DNA from: Pantoea agglomerans NBRC 102470
GTDB lineage: Bacteria > Pseudomonadota > Gammaproteobacteria > Enterobacterales > Enterobacteriaceae
Direction: 5' to 3'
Assembly (NCBI RefSeq): GCF_001598475.1
Contig: NZ_BCZA01000005.1
Location: forward strand, 1 to 64,000
Length of the DNA stretch: 64,000 nucleotides
Below, piece after piece: positions 49,344 to 57,581 of the stretch. The notes below the pieces were generated by a model. The model searched no databases, was not told the DNA's origin, and was given only the letters and a program-made list of their open reading frames with translations. The translations under genes and the position numbers were made by a program. The first letter of the stretch is position 1. Every line of letters begins with the position of its first letter.

Positions 49344-49730
49344 ATGAGAGATATATACCACCCTCCCCTTGCAAAAAAACTACGCATTCATTGCGTCAGC
49401 GTTAGACTAAATAACTCAGAGCTTAATACTTTAGATCATGAACGTAAACAACACGCCAAAGGCGAATGGCTTCGCATGTGTTTGCTTAAGAACCATGTAC
49501 CTGTTGTCCCAGAAATCAACAGAAGCGCATGGAAAATGTTCGGTGAGATTAATCACAGGCTTAACGAGATCCTAAACCACCTGAATGCTAAACAATCATG
49601 CAATCCGCTGACTAAGACAGAGCTCTTTGCTGTGAAGCGGCAAATCAGTGAACTTCGCTCTCGCCTACTTTCCGCTGATCTATGGAGTCCCCCCTCTAAT
49701 GAAGGGCATGCAGAAGATCAAACGAGGTAA
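49344..49730 (+). CDS. MobC-like relaxosome accessory protein
   Basis: A 128-residue basic protein: N-terminal segment VSVRLNNSELNTLDHERKQH then AKGEWLRMCLLKNHVP, of ribbon-helix-helix type, and a helical C-terminus (FGEINHRLNEILNHLNAKQS). This is the layout of MobC/NikA-like proteins that bind oriT and help the relaxase. It overlaps the relaxase gene by about 30 nt, the usual coupling of such pairs. GC content is higher than in the retron block. Confidence 0.75.
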   Translation: MRDIYHPPLAKKLRIHCVSVRLNNSELNTLDHERKQHAKGEWLRMCLLKNHVPVVPEINRSAWKMFGEINHRLNEILNHLNAKQSCNPLTKTELFAVKRQISELRSRLLSADLWSPPSNEGHAEDQTR

Positions 49731-50928
49731 GAGTTTCGCTGGAGTTGTTCTATACACGTTAAAGTCAAAAACGCACCATAAAAGCGACCCGGTGGTCATA
49801 GGGGGCAACATGCTTGGCGCTTCAGCAACCAACCTGATTGCTGAGTTCACTGCTTCGGATTCACTACGAACAGACGTGGCAAAACCGGTGTGGCACAACT
49901 CACTTCGCCTGCCACAAGGGGACTCCCTCACAGAGGAGCAATGGGCTACGTTTGCTGACGACTATATGAGGTGTATGGGATTCAGTGACACTCACCTACG
50001 TTGTTATGTCCTACATGACGATGAGGCCGGCCAGCACATTCATATCATTGCGAGCAGAGTGGATCTTATTGGAGGAAAGCTTTATCTCGGTAGAAATGAA
50101 AACCTGATCAGTACGCGAGTAATTCAGGAGCTTGAGTTGACTCATGGCCTGACCAGAACTAAAGGCCCCTCTCCTTCACCTGTCAGAGAGCGCAAGAAGC
50201 TATCACGTGGCGAGCAACAGAAGGAGAAGCGTGAAGGTCAGCCAACGGCCAAGACGTTCTTACAAAACACTATCGACGAGATCCTTACGAGTGCCAATGA
50301 TATCTCGGGCTTCGTTGAAGCACTTGCTGAGAACGGTATAGCGACTATACCCAACATTTCCTCCACGGGCCGCATGAATGGTTTCTCATTCGAATATGGA
50401 GGAATTGCTTTCAAAGCTTCCCAACTGGGGAAGACCTACTCATGGGCTAACCTGCAAGATAAGCTTCGCTACGAGCCTGAACGTGACAATCCTCTGCTCT
50501 TTGCCTTGAAAGCTTCAGCTATGGGAGGTAATGAGACGAGTGATTCAGTAACAGAAGATACGAAGGAGGATACTATGCTGTCGCTACCGGCTTCGTTAGA
50601 GTCAGAAATTATTGCACCTCATCCCCAGCAGGAACATAGAGTAGAGACAGCGAAAACTTGCGAAGCATACACTTTTGCCAGCATTGTGCTTACAGCACCG
50701 GGACAGGGCAACAATAAAGACTACCTCATGACGGAAGTCATAAAGTGGCTACTAAGCATTCCTTACCTCGGAGCATTCGTAAAATTGCTCAAAGAGACAG
50801 GCAAAACGTTTCTCCACAGAAAATCCTTATTTTCCATTATCAGCGCTGTCAGCTCAGCCGAGCCTGACGTTAAAACCTCAAATGAAACAACAGAAGACTT
50901 CATAAAAAACCCATATACGCCTAACTAA
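49699..50928 (+). CDS. Relaxase (mobilisation nuclease)
   Basis: DNA-nicking protein of about 409 residues that would start conjugative transfer at oriT. It opens MKGMQKIKRGKSFAGVVLYT, typical of MobA/VirD2-like relaxases, and has the metal-binding His motif AGQHIHIIASRVDLIGGKLY (about 113-132). ATG 49699 or 49708 is the likely start; a longer frame exists but overlaps the MobC gene further. The C-terminal third has a hydrophobic stretch (LLSIPYLGAFVKLL) and no primase domain. No type IV secretion genes are in view, so the element would need a helper. Confidence 0.82.
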   Translation: MKGMQKIKRGKSFAGVVLYTLKSKTHHKSDPVVIGGNMLGASATNLIAEFTASDSLRTDVAKPVWHNSLRLPQGDSLTEEQWATFADDYMRCMGFSDTHLRCYVLHDDEAGQHIHIIASRVDLIGGKLYLGRNENLISTRVIQELELTHGLTRTKGPSPSPVRERKKLSRGEQQKEKREGQPTAKTFLQNTIDEILTSANDISGFVEALAENGIATIPNISSTGRMNGFSFEYGGIAFKASQLGKTYSWANLQDKLRYEPERDNPLLFALKASAMGGNETSDSVTEDTKEDTMLSLPASLESEIIAPHPQQEHRVETAKTCEAYTFASIVLTAPGQGNNKDYLMTEVIKWLLSIPYLGAFVKLLKETGKTFLHRKSLFSIISAVSSAEPDVKTSNETTEDFIKNPYTPN

Positions 50929-51018
50929 CCAACCCTCTGAAGAACATCATCTTTCCTGCCTAACCACTTCTAAACACAAAAAAATTGATCGTTTTTACAG
51001 ATCAATAAAGTTGTTTAT

Positions 51019-51049
51019 GATAGATTATACCTATCAAATAGGATCTATC
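51019..51049. promoter_or_regulatory. Nested dyad between relaxase and envelope-protein genes
   Basis: GATAGAT...ATCTATC encloses CCTAT-CAA-ATAGG, a nested inverted repeat over 31 bp, in a 240-bp gene-free gap, followed by the palindrome CGATCG. It could be a terminator-like RNA hairpin (no T run), an operator, or a recombination/oriT element. Confidence 0.45.
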
Positions 51050-51171
51050 GATCGGTACAAATGATTTGCTTAAGTTTTGAGCTTGCTCAAAAATGCTCAG
51101 TAAAAGCAGTGACCAATCAGCTAGTTACAGACATGACTATCTTCCACTATTGGTTTTAAAAGGGATTCAAC

Positions 51172-51756
51172 ATGAGCAGCATGAGTATGAGAAAACCCTC
51201 TTACTTCCGTTCAATCAGAGTCTGGTTCACAATCGGCGTAGCCGTTTTAATCGTCCTCAAGTCAAAACCCACTGACGCCATGGGAATGCTTGTTCTGTGG
51301 TGTATCCCCGCTTTTTTCTTACTCGTGACAGCTGGTATTAGCTATAAGCATAAGAAAGATAACGTCTCAACTTTCGATAATTTCAACGAAGGCAATGACG
51401 GCTTCTGGAGCCATGAATTCAGAGACTCAAAGCTGTTGCTTAACGAAAAGCAGCAAACTATTACTATCAAAAATGGTGCTAACGAAAAAACGTATCCGTT
51501 TAGCTCAGTAATCAGTTGGCATTTCAATCTCGACTCAGGCGGATATGACGGCGGCTTTGGTACCGGCGCTATCAGACAGCAGAACCTGAATAACTCAGGC
51601 CTTTTTATTGAAGTAAAGGACGTCATGTTTCCCGTGTGGCAGGTGAAGTTTTACCCGCAGAAAGGCAAGTTTCACCAGGATACAGGGTATAACGATGTCA
51701 AAATGCAGATTACACGGTGGTTAAGAGTTTTATCTCAAACTATTAATAAGGAATAA
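51172..51756 (+). CDS. Membrane-anchored DUF4755-like protein
   Basis: A 194-residue protein with two N-terminal transmembrane segments (VWFTIGVAVLIVL and MLVLWCIPAFFLLVTAGI) and a soluble beta-rich domain ([40 protein letters not shown]). The layout resembles DUF4755 proteins found on plasmids and islands, but this is from memory. It is 3 bp from the lipoprotein gene that follows, so they form an operon. Function unknown. Confidence 0.6.
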   Translation: MSSMSMRKPSYFRSIRVWFTIGVAVLIVLKSKPTDAMGMLVLWCIPAFFLLVTAGISYKHKKDNVSTFDNFNEGNDGFWSHEFRDSKLLLNEKQQTITIKNGANEKTYPFSSVISWHFNLDSGGYDGGFGTGAIRQQNLNNSGLFIEVKDVMFPVWQVKFYPQKGKFHQDTGYNDVKMQITRWLRVLSQTINKE

Positions 51757-51759
51757 ATA

Positions 51760-52140
51760 ATGAAAGCTAAGATTGCAGGAGCTTTATTCACTCTTATCCT
51801 TTTGTCAGGTTGTGCGTCAACAGCAGGGAATCAATCAATTAAAAATGAGACGCAGCAAAGTATTGCGTCAAAGATCTTCAAAGGTCGAACCACGAAGGAA
51901 GATATTCAAAAGCAGTTCGGTGAACCTACTCGTAAGACAACCGTTGATACCAATGAGGACATGTGGTTTTACTCAATCATGAACTCGAATATGTCAGCGA
52001 TGTCTTACATTCCAATTGTAGGGCTATTCTCGAACGGAACTGATATGAAAAGTAAAAATTTGACTATAACATTCACAGGTGACAAAGTCGAGAACTGGAC
52101 GTTTAGTGAGAGTAATGATTCGGTTCATAATGGAATCTGA
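51760..52140 (+). CDS. BamE/SmpA-like small lipoprotein
   Basis: A 126-residue lipoprotein: signal MKAKIAGALFTLILLSGCAS with the lipobox Cys at residue 18. The mature part has the SmpA/OmlA pattern KIFKGRTTKEDIQKQFGEPT followed by a beta strand region ending LTITFTGDKVENWTFSES. Members of this fold bind partners in the outer membrane; this copy is too diverged to be BamE itself. Coupled with the DUF4755-like gene upstream. Confidence 0.7.
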   Translation: MKAKIAGALFTLILLSGCASTAGNQSIKNETQQSIASKIFKGRTTKEDIQKQFGEPTRKTTVDTNEDMWFYSIMNSNMSAMSYIPIVGLFSNGTDMKSKNLTITFTGDKVENWTFSESNDSVHNGI

Positions 52141-52150
52141 AAGTAAAATG

Positions 52151-52181
52151 ATTAAATCCTCTAAGAGCCGGAGGATTTAAT
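52151..52181. terminator. Bidirectional terminator between convergent operons
   Basis: A perfect 11-bp inverted repeat ATTAAATCCTC/GAGGATTTAAT separates the lipoprotein gene from the end of the minus-strand QueC operon. Both strands have T-containing tails, so it should insulate the two units. Confidence 0.7.
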
Positions 52182-52210
52182 CTAAACATTAAGCAGTTAC
52201 TAAGAAATAC

Positions 52211-53239
52211 TTAGGGATCAGAAATTATAAGTTCCATTTTTGGTCCAACGTTTGCAAAAATTATCTTGCGAGTCTCGGGATCTGACCAGAACATAAGTCT
52301 TAAAGCTTCATGACCTCTAGTCAGGTGGCACCTAAAACCCTTAAGCCCCTCAAAAGTTTTTTGAGTATTTGAGTTTTCTGATATTCTAAACGGTTTAACT
52401 TTTAACTCATCGCGTTTACGACATATAGTTTTTATAACTGTATCATATACTAAAGTAGAAAACTGTTGCGTATTAGCACATTGATTATTTATCAATGATT
52501 CATAGAAATATTGACCAATGTCAAAATCATCCCATGAAATCAACCTACCTATTTTATTTAAAGATAGGTAGTTTAGTACTCCAAAATAGAATGCTAACTT
52601 CAAGCTTTGCGCAGAGTCAGCTCTCTTATAAATATCATAACCGTTAAGCTTTACGATAACATCTTTAACACCACCAAAAACTGTAATATTTTTCTTTATA
52701 TCAAGTGGTACAGTGCCTAATATCTCAGGTTCAATAAGTAGTATTCCTGTATCTATCTCAATATCGAAGTTTGTGTTGAACATGCTATTTTTTTGAAGCG
52801 AAAAAATATAACTTTCCTGCTGTGCTAGAATGGATTGAAATATAACTTTGTGAAACAGATCCTTATAGTGTAATTTTCTAATATCTGAAAGATAAGATAG
52901 TATCGGATCAGTAGACTGAGCTTTCCATTCAATCTCATAGTTATCAATAATATTGCTGTATTCAGGAATCGCATTTAGAAGCCTAAATAAAACTCTTACA
53001 ATATCATTTGCGCTGAATCTTGAATTTATGTCTTGTGAAATTATTTTTTTGAAATGTGCATCTGACGGATAAAAATCAAGAACACGCATTTCTTCAACAA
53101 TATTACATTCTTTGAAAACCTGAAAACTTTCATCATCAATTAATTCATTAAGTATTCTAAGATCTTCAACATATTTTTCTAAAATATTCCCACTGCAAAA
53201 CAAAGGCGCAACTAAATATTCAGAGTTAATAATCAGCAT
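52211..53239 (-). CDS. Unknown protein, last gene of the QueC/PfkB-NDT/ATPase operon
   Basis: A 342-residue soluble protein I do not recognise. It begins MLIINSEYLVAPLFCSGNIL, is mostly helical up to ~residue 290, and ends in a short beta-rich part with FRCHLTRGHEALRLMFWSDP then RKIIFANVGPKMELI. That ending has the alternating strand pattern of RelE/ParE-type toxins, which is only a weak resemblance. Its start overlaps the ATPase gene by 14 nt, so it is produced together with it. As the partner of a DUF3696 ATPase it is the best candidate for the effector. AT-rich. Confidence 0.75.
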   Translation of the reverse strand: MLIINSEYLVAPLFCSGNILEKYVEDLRILNELIDDESFQVFKECNIVEEMRVLDFYPSDAHFKKIISQDINSRFSANDIVRVLFRLLNAIPEYSNIIDNYEIEWKAQSTDPILSYLSDIRKLHYKDLFHKVIFQSILAQQESYIFSLQKNSMFNTNFDIEIDTGILLIEPEILGTVPLDIKKNITVFGGVKDVIVKLNGYDIYKRADSAQSLKLAFYFGVLNYLSLNKIGRLISWDDFDIGQYFYESLINNQCANTQQFSTLVYDTVIKTICRKRDELKVKPFRISENSNTQKTFEGLKGFRCHLTRGHEALRLMFWSDPETRKIIFANVGPKMELIISDP

Positions 53240-55136
53240 TTTTATCCTCCTCTGAAATTCTTTCTTTTTTACTTTTGTTATTAGCCGCTATCAGAATCTT
53301 TTCAATTTCCTTATCAGTCTGGTCAAAAAAACCTTCTGGCCAATTTGGTATAGCCCCAAACCTGTTGATATCTACTTTTTCAAAAAAAGAGTTAGATTCA
53401 ACTTTATTTACGAAATATAAAATATTATTTTTAGTTATTTCTGGATCGGAAGACTGTGCAATTCTAAGCCTTAATCTATTAATAATATATTCACTATGAG
53501 TTTCAACAATACATTGTCGCTCCGAAGTGGAAGAGGAAATTATCAAATCGCACAATCTGGATTGTATTTTAGGGTGTAAGTGTAATTCAGGTTGCTCGAA
53601 AATAAGAGTGTCATTTCTTTTAGATAATAACAACATGACTATTATAGGTAAAACCTGACTTACCCCCACCCCAACATGACTTAAACCTTGCAGTTTTTTG
53701 TCATTAGTATTTTTAACCTTTATATTTAAACCAAGCTCTCCTATATCACCGACCTCAATGTCTGTGATAACTCCTAAATAGGTTAACCAAGAAATGCATG
53801 CATTGTGTAAAGTATCTTGTTTTTCTACAAACTTTATATATTGCTCATTATTATATAAAATTGGCGATAAATACGTAATTATTTCATCTTTCTTGTTATA
53901 TAAGAGTGCAGCTGTGTATTCTCCTTTTAAACCGACAGTTTCTCCATTGTACGGGTTTGTTTCATAAAAAGGGACTGGTCCCTTTCGAAGCGGGCCAAGA
54001 TACTTTATATTAGTGCTGAATTGATTGTGAAGAATTTTGTTTAATTGAGAAAATATCGGCATCTCATATTCTATTTCAGAAGTGATTTTTTTTGAGTGTT
54101 GTAACCAAATCTCCTGCAATAGAGATCGATTCTCGTCTAAAAGAACAATCAATTGCTGACGTTTGTCATATTGTAAATTCGATATAAAATACTGCCATTC
54201 TCTTATATGCGTTTTTGTTTTTAAAAAATGTTCGGGAATGTCGGATTGTTTTAATTTGAAGTTTATAGCAATAAAGTTCTCTTTTAAGCTCTCAAGCCCA
54301 TGAATTAGAACACTTTCAAGCCCGATAAAACGCTTATTGAATTCCTCAGAGGGAACATTAAGCCCATTATTTAAATCATTTAATTTATTTTTAATTAATT
54401 CGCAAATTTTAAGCGAGAATTCTTCAGGGATGGTTATATTTGTAAGTTCTCTTTTTTCAACATCTTTAAATGTGCTTTTCTTGAATAAATACTTCTGTTC
54501 GTTTACTATCAAAGGGATGATATCTTGGCTAATTTTCTTTGAAACGTTATAAACCAACTTGATTGTCGTTGGTATACATCCATCGAACTTACGAAACTCT
54601 GATATTTTAAATTCAGGATAAACCTGTTCTAATTTTTCTTGATCTTCGGTACACAAATCCAAATTGATTAAGGAAGATTGCTTGACCTCAAGTGAAAATT
54701 TTCTAATTAAGTCATGTGAGTCACTATCTCTATTAAATGCATCCACTTCAACTCGACTTAACTCGGGGTTAATTCTCCTTTTTTCGCCATCTGATTCACG
54801 AATTCCAAATGATAAGCCGAATGAGACTTTATGAATTTCATCACTTTTTTGAATGTCATTCTCAGGAAAAAGGTCGAATGATATTTTTATTTCCTTTGCA
54901 TCATCTGAATGGCTTAATATATTATCAAACTCACCAAGTTTAACAAGGTTACCATTTAAACTAACCATTCCGCCTTTGAAATCATTAGCTATATTTTGAG
55001 CAATTAATAGTACAGCTTGTATAAAAGAACTTTTACCACTACTATTTGGCCCACACAAGAATAGACATGAGCCCATTGCTATTGGATCTAAAGTTTTTAG
55101 GGATTTGAAATTATGAATGGAAATATTATTGATCAT
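53226..55136 (-). CDS. DUF3696-type ABC ATPase of the QueC operon
   Basis: A 636-residue AAA15/AAA21-type (SMC/RecF-like) ATPase. Walker A is CGPNSSGKSSFIQAV (about 28-42), a signature-like LSHVGVGVSQVLPII precedes Walker B DTLIFEQPELHLHPKIQSRL (about 530-549), and the switch is VETHSEY. The end NRFGAIPNWPEGFFDQTDKE is the hallmark of DUF3696. Such proteins use ATP to switch a partner in defence and stress systems. ATG 55136 is preceded by GGAG. It follows the QueC-like gene by 29 nt and overlaps the next gene. Confidence 0.85.
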   Translation of the reverse strand: MINNISIHNFKSLKTLDPIAMGSCLFLCGPNSSGKSSFIQAVLLIAQNIANDFKGGMVSLNGNLVKLGEFDNILSHSDDAKEIKISFDLFPENDIQKSDEIHKVSFGLSFGIRESDGEKRRINPELSRVEVDAFNRDSDSHDLIRKFSLEVKQSSLINLDLCTEDQEKLEQVYPEFKISEFRKFDGCIPTTIKLVYNVSKKISQDIIPLIVNEQKYLFKKSTFKDVEKRELTNITIPEEFSLKICELIKNKLNDLNNGLNVPSEEFNKRFIGLESVLIHGLESLKENFIAINFKLKQSDIPEHFLKTKTHIREWQYFISNLQYDKRQQLIVLLDENRSLLQEIWLQHSKKITSEIEYEMPIFSQLNKILHNQFSTNIKYLGPLRKGPVPFYETNPYNGETVGLKGEYTAALLYNKKDEIITYLSPILYNNEQYIKFVEKQDTLHNACISWLTYLGVITDIEVGDIGELGLNIKVKNTNDKKLQGLSHVGVGVSQVLPIIVMLLLSKRNDTLIFEQPELHLHPKIQSRLCDLIISSSTSERQCIVETHSEYIINRLRLRIAQSSDPEITKNNILYFVNKVESNSFFEKVDINRFGAIPNWPEGFFDQTDKEIEKILIAANNKSKKERISEEDKNADY

Positions 55137-55165
55137 TTTTACTCCATTATATTATATTGATGAAA

Positions 55166-55762
55166 TCATAGGATATTCAATTCATGAATAACATTGTGGA
55201 ATTTGTTACAGCCACGGCATTTACCACATGGTATGTTGCTTGTATGACAACTATGCGCCCATAACAAATAACCATGAGGGATATTTGATTTAGTAATCAA
55301 TTCATGGGTTGTCATTCCAATGGCTGGTGCTTCAAGAATTAAATGACCTTCTTGGAACGCAAGTAGATTAGACATTAATTTAATAAATTCTAATGTTCCA
55401 TCTTTATGATTAGAATCGCTGCAGACTGTACCAATCAGAAGTTTATCTACATCTTGGCCTATCGCCTTCATTGCAATTAATGTTACCAACATTTGGTTTC
55501 GATAAGGCCACCAATCGGTTTCTGGAGCATTTTTATCAGAAGCCTTCCCAGCCATATCACCTGAACCTAAGCTGCTACAATCAACTCTCAAGATATGGTG
55601 TTCAATATTGAGTATTTTACAAATTTGAGATGAAGCTTGGATCTCAGCATTGGCTGCTTTTTGTCCATAATCGACAGTGAAAGCAACCTCTGGTTTTTTC
55701 CACCATGCAATAGTTAAAGAGTCCATGCCTCCTGATAAAATCAATCCTGTTCTTTTATGCAT
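55166..55762 (-). CDS. QueC-like 7-cyano-7-deazaguanine synthase homologue
   Basis: A 198-residue member of the PP-loop ATP pyrophosphatase QueC family, shorter than housekeeping QueC (~230). The PP-loop is ILSGGMDSLT (residues 8-17), AFTVDYGQKA matches the QueC DYGQ motif, YRNQML is the RN motif, and the zinc site is SCHTSNIPCGKCRGC. The usual YPDCR region is replaced by HKDGTLEF, suggesting a changed acceptor. QueC adenylates a carboxylate on deazaguanine and aminates it; defence homologues (Qat, type IV CBASS) act on a protein instead. ATG 55762 follows GGGAG; it overlaps the upstream gene by 8 nt. Confidence 0.88.
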   Translation of the reverse strand: MHKRTGLILSGGMDSLTIAWWKKPEVAFTVDYGQKAANAEIQASSQICKILNIEHHILRVDCSSLGSGDMAGKASDKNAPETDWWPYRNQMLVTLIAMKAIGQDVDKLLIGTVCSDSNHKDGTLEFIKLMSNLLAFQEGHLILEAPAIGMTTHELITKSNIPHGYLLWAHSCHTSNIPCGKCRGCNKFHNVIHELNIL

Positions 55763-56957
55763 ACGACTCCCAAACTGCTCTGTAAATTGCTGACACAAAG
55801 TCTTTAATAATGAAAGTATGTTCCCCAGAAAACATGACTAAATCTTTGTCATCTACATTTTCGTTATAAATGATTACTTTTTTTCCCTTAGCGCTAGCAA
55901 ACCCTATTTCGAATATTGTTCCACTATCGAGACCATCTAAAATGGCAAATACCATATCTGAATTATCTAAACCTAGGATATCTTCTTTATATATGTAATA
56001 TTTATCGTTAGTTAAGCCTACATCATGATACGGAGAGAAAACTTCCAATCCCATTTCAATTAAATTGTTCCTAACTTGTTCCACAATCCACAACTGAGCC
56101 AAAGTAAATATAGGAGCAGCAAGGTAAACTTTACATTTCTTATTACTGTTGATAATGAGAGGCTTTGGGGCATACAAATTAAGATTTACTTTTGAAGGTA
56201 AACATTGTGTTTGGCAATAATAAGATGTAGCTAATGAAGCGTTATAGGCGCTTTCATGCGCAGTTTTGCCTAACAATATCCAATTGAGAGCGAAATGGGC
56301 TGAAAAGCAATCACCAGAACCAATTTTCCAGACCTGCTCAGTTAAAAATAAAGGGATTTTTGAAAGTTTCCCATCATTGTAAACCAATGCACCCTTCGGA
56401 CCTCTTTTTACAACTACAACCTCGGCACTTTCTTTCTCAACGATGTTATATATTACATCTTCTATGCTATTTTGACATTCAGCTTTTGCGAGTGCATATG
56501 CTTCTCTTTCATTCAAAACTAAGGCTAAATGTTGTGCTTTAGAACCTGTTTGACGAAAAGATAAAGTTTGAAAAGTATTTTGCGGGTCATATACTGCGTA
56601 TACTGACTCGGTTCTTGTCTTGCATTCAATCATTCCAAACATCAGAACTGATTCGGTTTGGATAAAGATTTCTGAATTATATTTATTACTACTCGGTGGG
56701 ATAATATTAGCTAACCCATGTGTATAATTAAATTCCAAAGCTTCATCAGTTTTATGTTGATTAACTGTAAGTTTTCCACTACAAAACTTCGACTCAATTT
56801 CAAGGTATTTTTTAAAATCATCATTTACATAAGAGTGTAAATGAATATCGTGTCCCATCTCACATATGGCAATCGCGGCACGTCCTCCAGAACCGAAGAT
56901 GTAATCCCAGCCTGGATGTAAACATCTTTCACGATAAACACCCCCAATTATTTGCAT
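55755..56957 (-). CDS. PfkB-family kinase / nucleoside deoxyribosyltransferase fusion
   Basis: A 400-residue two-domain enzyme. Residues ~1-262 form a PfkB (ribokinase-like) kinase: GSGGRAAIAICEMG near the N-terminus and the anion hole IGSGDCFSAHFALNW with the catalytic Asp. Residues ~275-395 form a nucleoside 2-deoxyribosyltransferase-like domain: VYLAAPIFTLAQLWIVEQVR, FSPYHDVG, NSDMVFAILDGLDSG and the catalytic Glu in TIFEIGFASAKGKKVI. Together they could cleave an N-glycosidic bond and phosphorylate a nucleoside or sugar, feeding or remodelling the base used by the QueC-like protein. The PfkB domain lacks some N-terminal lid sequence. It lies 9 nt after the small tail protein gene. Confidence 0.85.
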   Translation of the reverse strand: MQIIGGVYRERCLHPGWDYIFGSGGRAAIAICEMGHDIHLHSYVNDDFKKYLEIESKFCSGKLTVNQHKTDEALEFNYTHGLANIIPPSSNKYNSEIFIQTESVLMFGMIECKTRTESVYAVYDPQNTFQTLSFRQTGSKAQHLALVLNEREAYALAKAECQNSIEDVIYNIVEKESAEVVVVKRGPKGALVYNDGKLSKIPLFLTEQVWKIGSGDCFSAHFALNWILLGKTAHESAYNASLATSYYCQTQCLPSKVNLNLYAPKPLIINSNKKCKVYLAAPIFTLAQLWIVEQVRNNLIEMGLEVFSPYHDVGLTNDKYYIYKEDILGLDNSDMVFAILDGLDSGTIFEIGFASAKGKKVIIYNENVDDKDLVMFSGEHTFIIKDFVSAIYRAVWESYA

Positions 56958-56966
56958 GCGAGGTCC

Positions 56967-57278
56967 TTATACAGAATAGATAAAAACTTTGATTTGGCCG
57001 TTGTTAATTTCGATTACAGAAGCTTGGTACAATGTACCTCCAGTGAGGCATTTGTACAGACTTTCGTAATACTGAGTAGACGTGACTCCCCCCACTATCT
57101 CCCCATCTAAAACCGCACAGATCGAATTATCAATCAAATCAATATCAAGCAGGTCTCCGATCTTTAGTTTCTTTACAACCAAGGGGTTCGGCGAGCGAAT
57201 ATTAGTATAGAATTTAATAACTTCACAGCTATAAAGCTTTGAAGCACTCCCAGATGAAAAACTGCCTGAACCAGACAT
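56967..57278 (-). CDS. Small protein with Ser/Gly N-terminal tail (candidate modification target)
   Basis: A 103-residue protein. ATG 57278 is the start: AAGGAG lies 8 nt before it, while an in-frame TTG two codons earlier is only 2 nt from that site. The protein begins MSGSGSFSSGSASK, a flexible Ser/Gly tail, followed by a compact beta-rich domain (KKLKIGDLLDIDLIDNSICA and later LYQASVIEINNGQIKVFIYS). Removal of Met would expose Ser-Gly. It is the first gene of the operon. In Qat, the QueC-like partner protein also has a Gly/Ser-rich N-terminus. The role as acceptor is inference. Confidence 0.8.
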   Translation of the reverse strand: MSGSGSFSSGSASKLYSCEVIKFYTNIRSPNPLVVKKLKIGDLLDIDLIDNSICAVLDGEIVGGVTSTQYYESLYKCLTGGTLYQASVIEINNGQIKVFIYSV

Positions 57279-57581
57279 AGTCAATACTCCTTTTCTGATT
57301 TTATGGTTTCAAATAACAATTTGTTCAAAAACACGTAAATTGTCAAGGATTATTAATAGATAACTGCTTAAGACTGGTTTCACGTATTCAAACATAAACC
57401 ATAGAATACATGCTTATAAATCAATGTATTAGTTAATTACCAGCGATCTTTAACTTGCTGCATCTGGAAAGCAGAATGCAATTGATTCCAAAAAAAATTT
57501 ATATGACAAGCTCATGCCCTTTGTAAGCAATCTGAAATCTACGACATTAATAATTATGACGATATGACTTATATAGCACTA

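Noticed and set aside
51760..52140. The essential bamE gene
   Set aside because: It shares only the general lipoprotein and SmpA-like layout, and sits in an accessory island beside a DUF4755-like gene.
55166..55762. Housekeeping queC of queuosine synthesis
   Set aside because: It is short, AT-rich, in a mobile island and operonic with an ATPase and NDT fusion; normal queC should lie elsewhere in the genome.
52211..57278. A canonical Qat system
   Set aside because: There is a QueC-like gene and a Ser/Gly-tailed protein, but no TatD nuclease gene, and the ATPase is of the DUF3696 ABC type; the operon also has a PfkB-NDT fusion.
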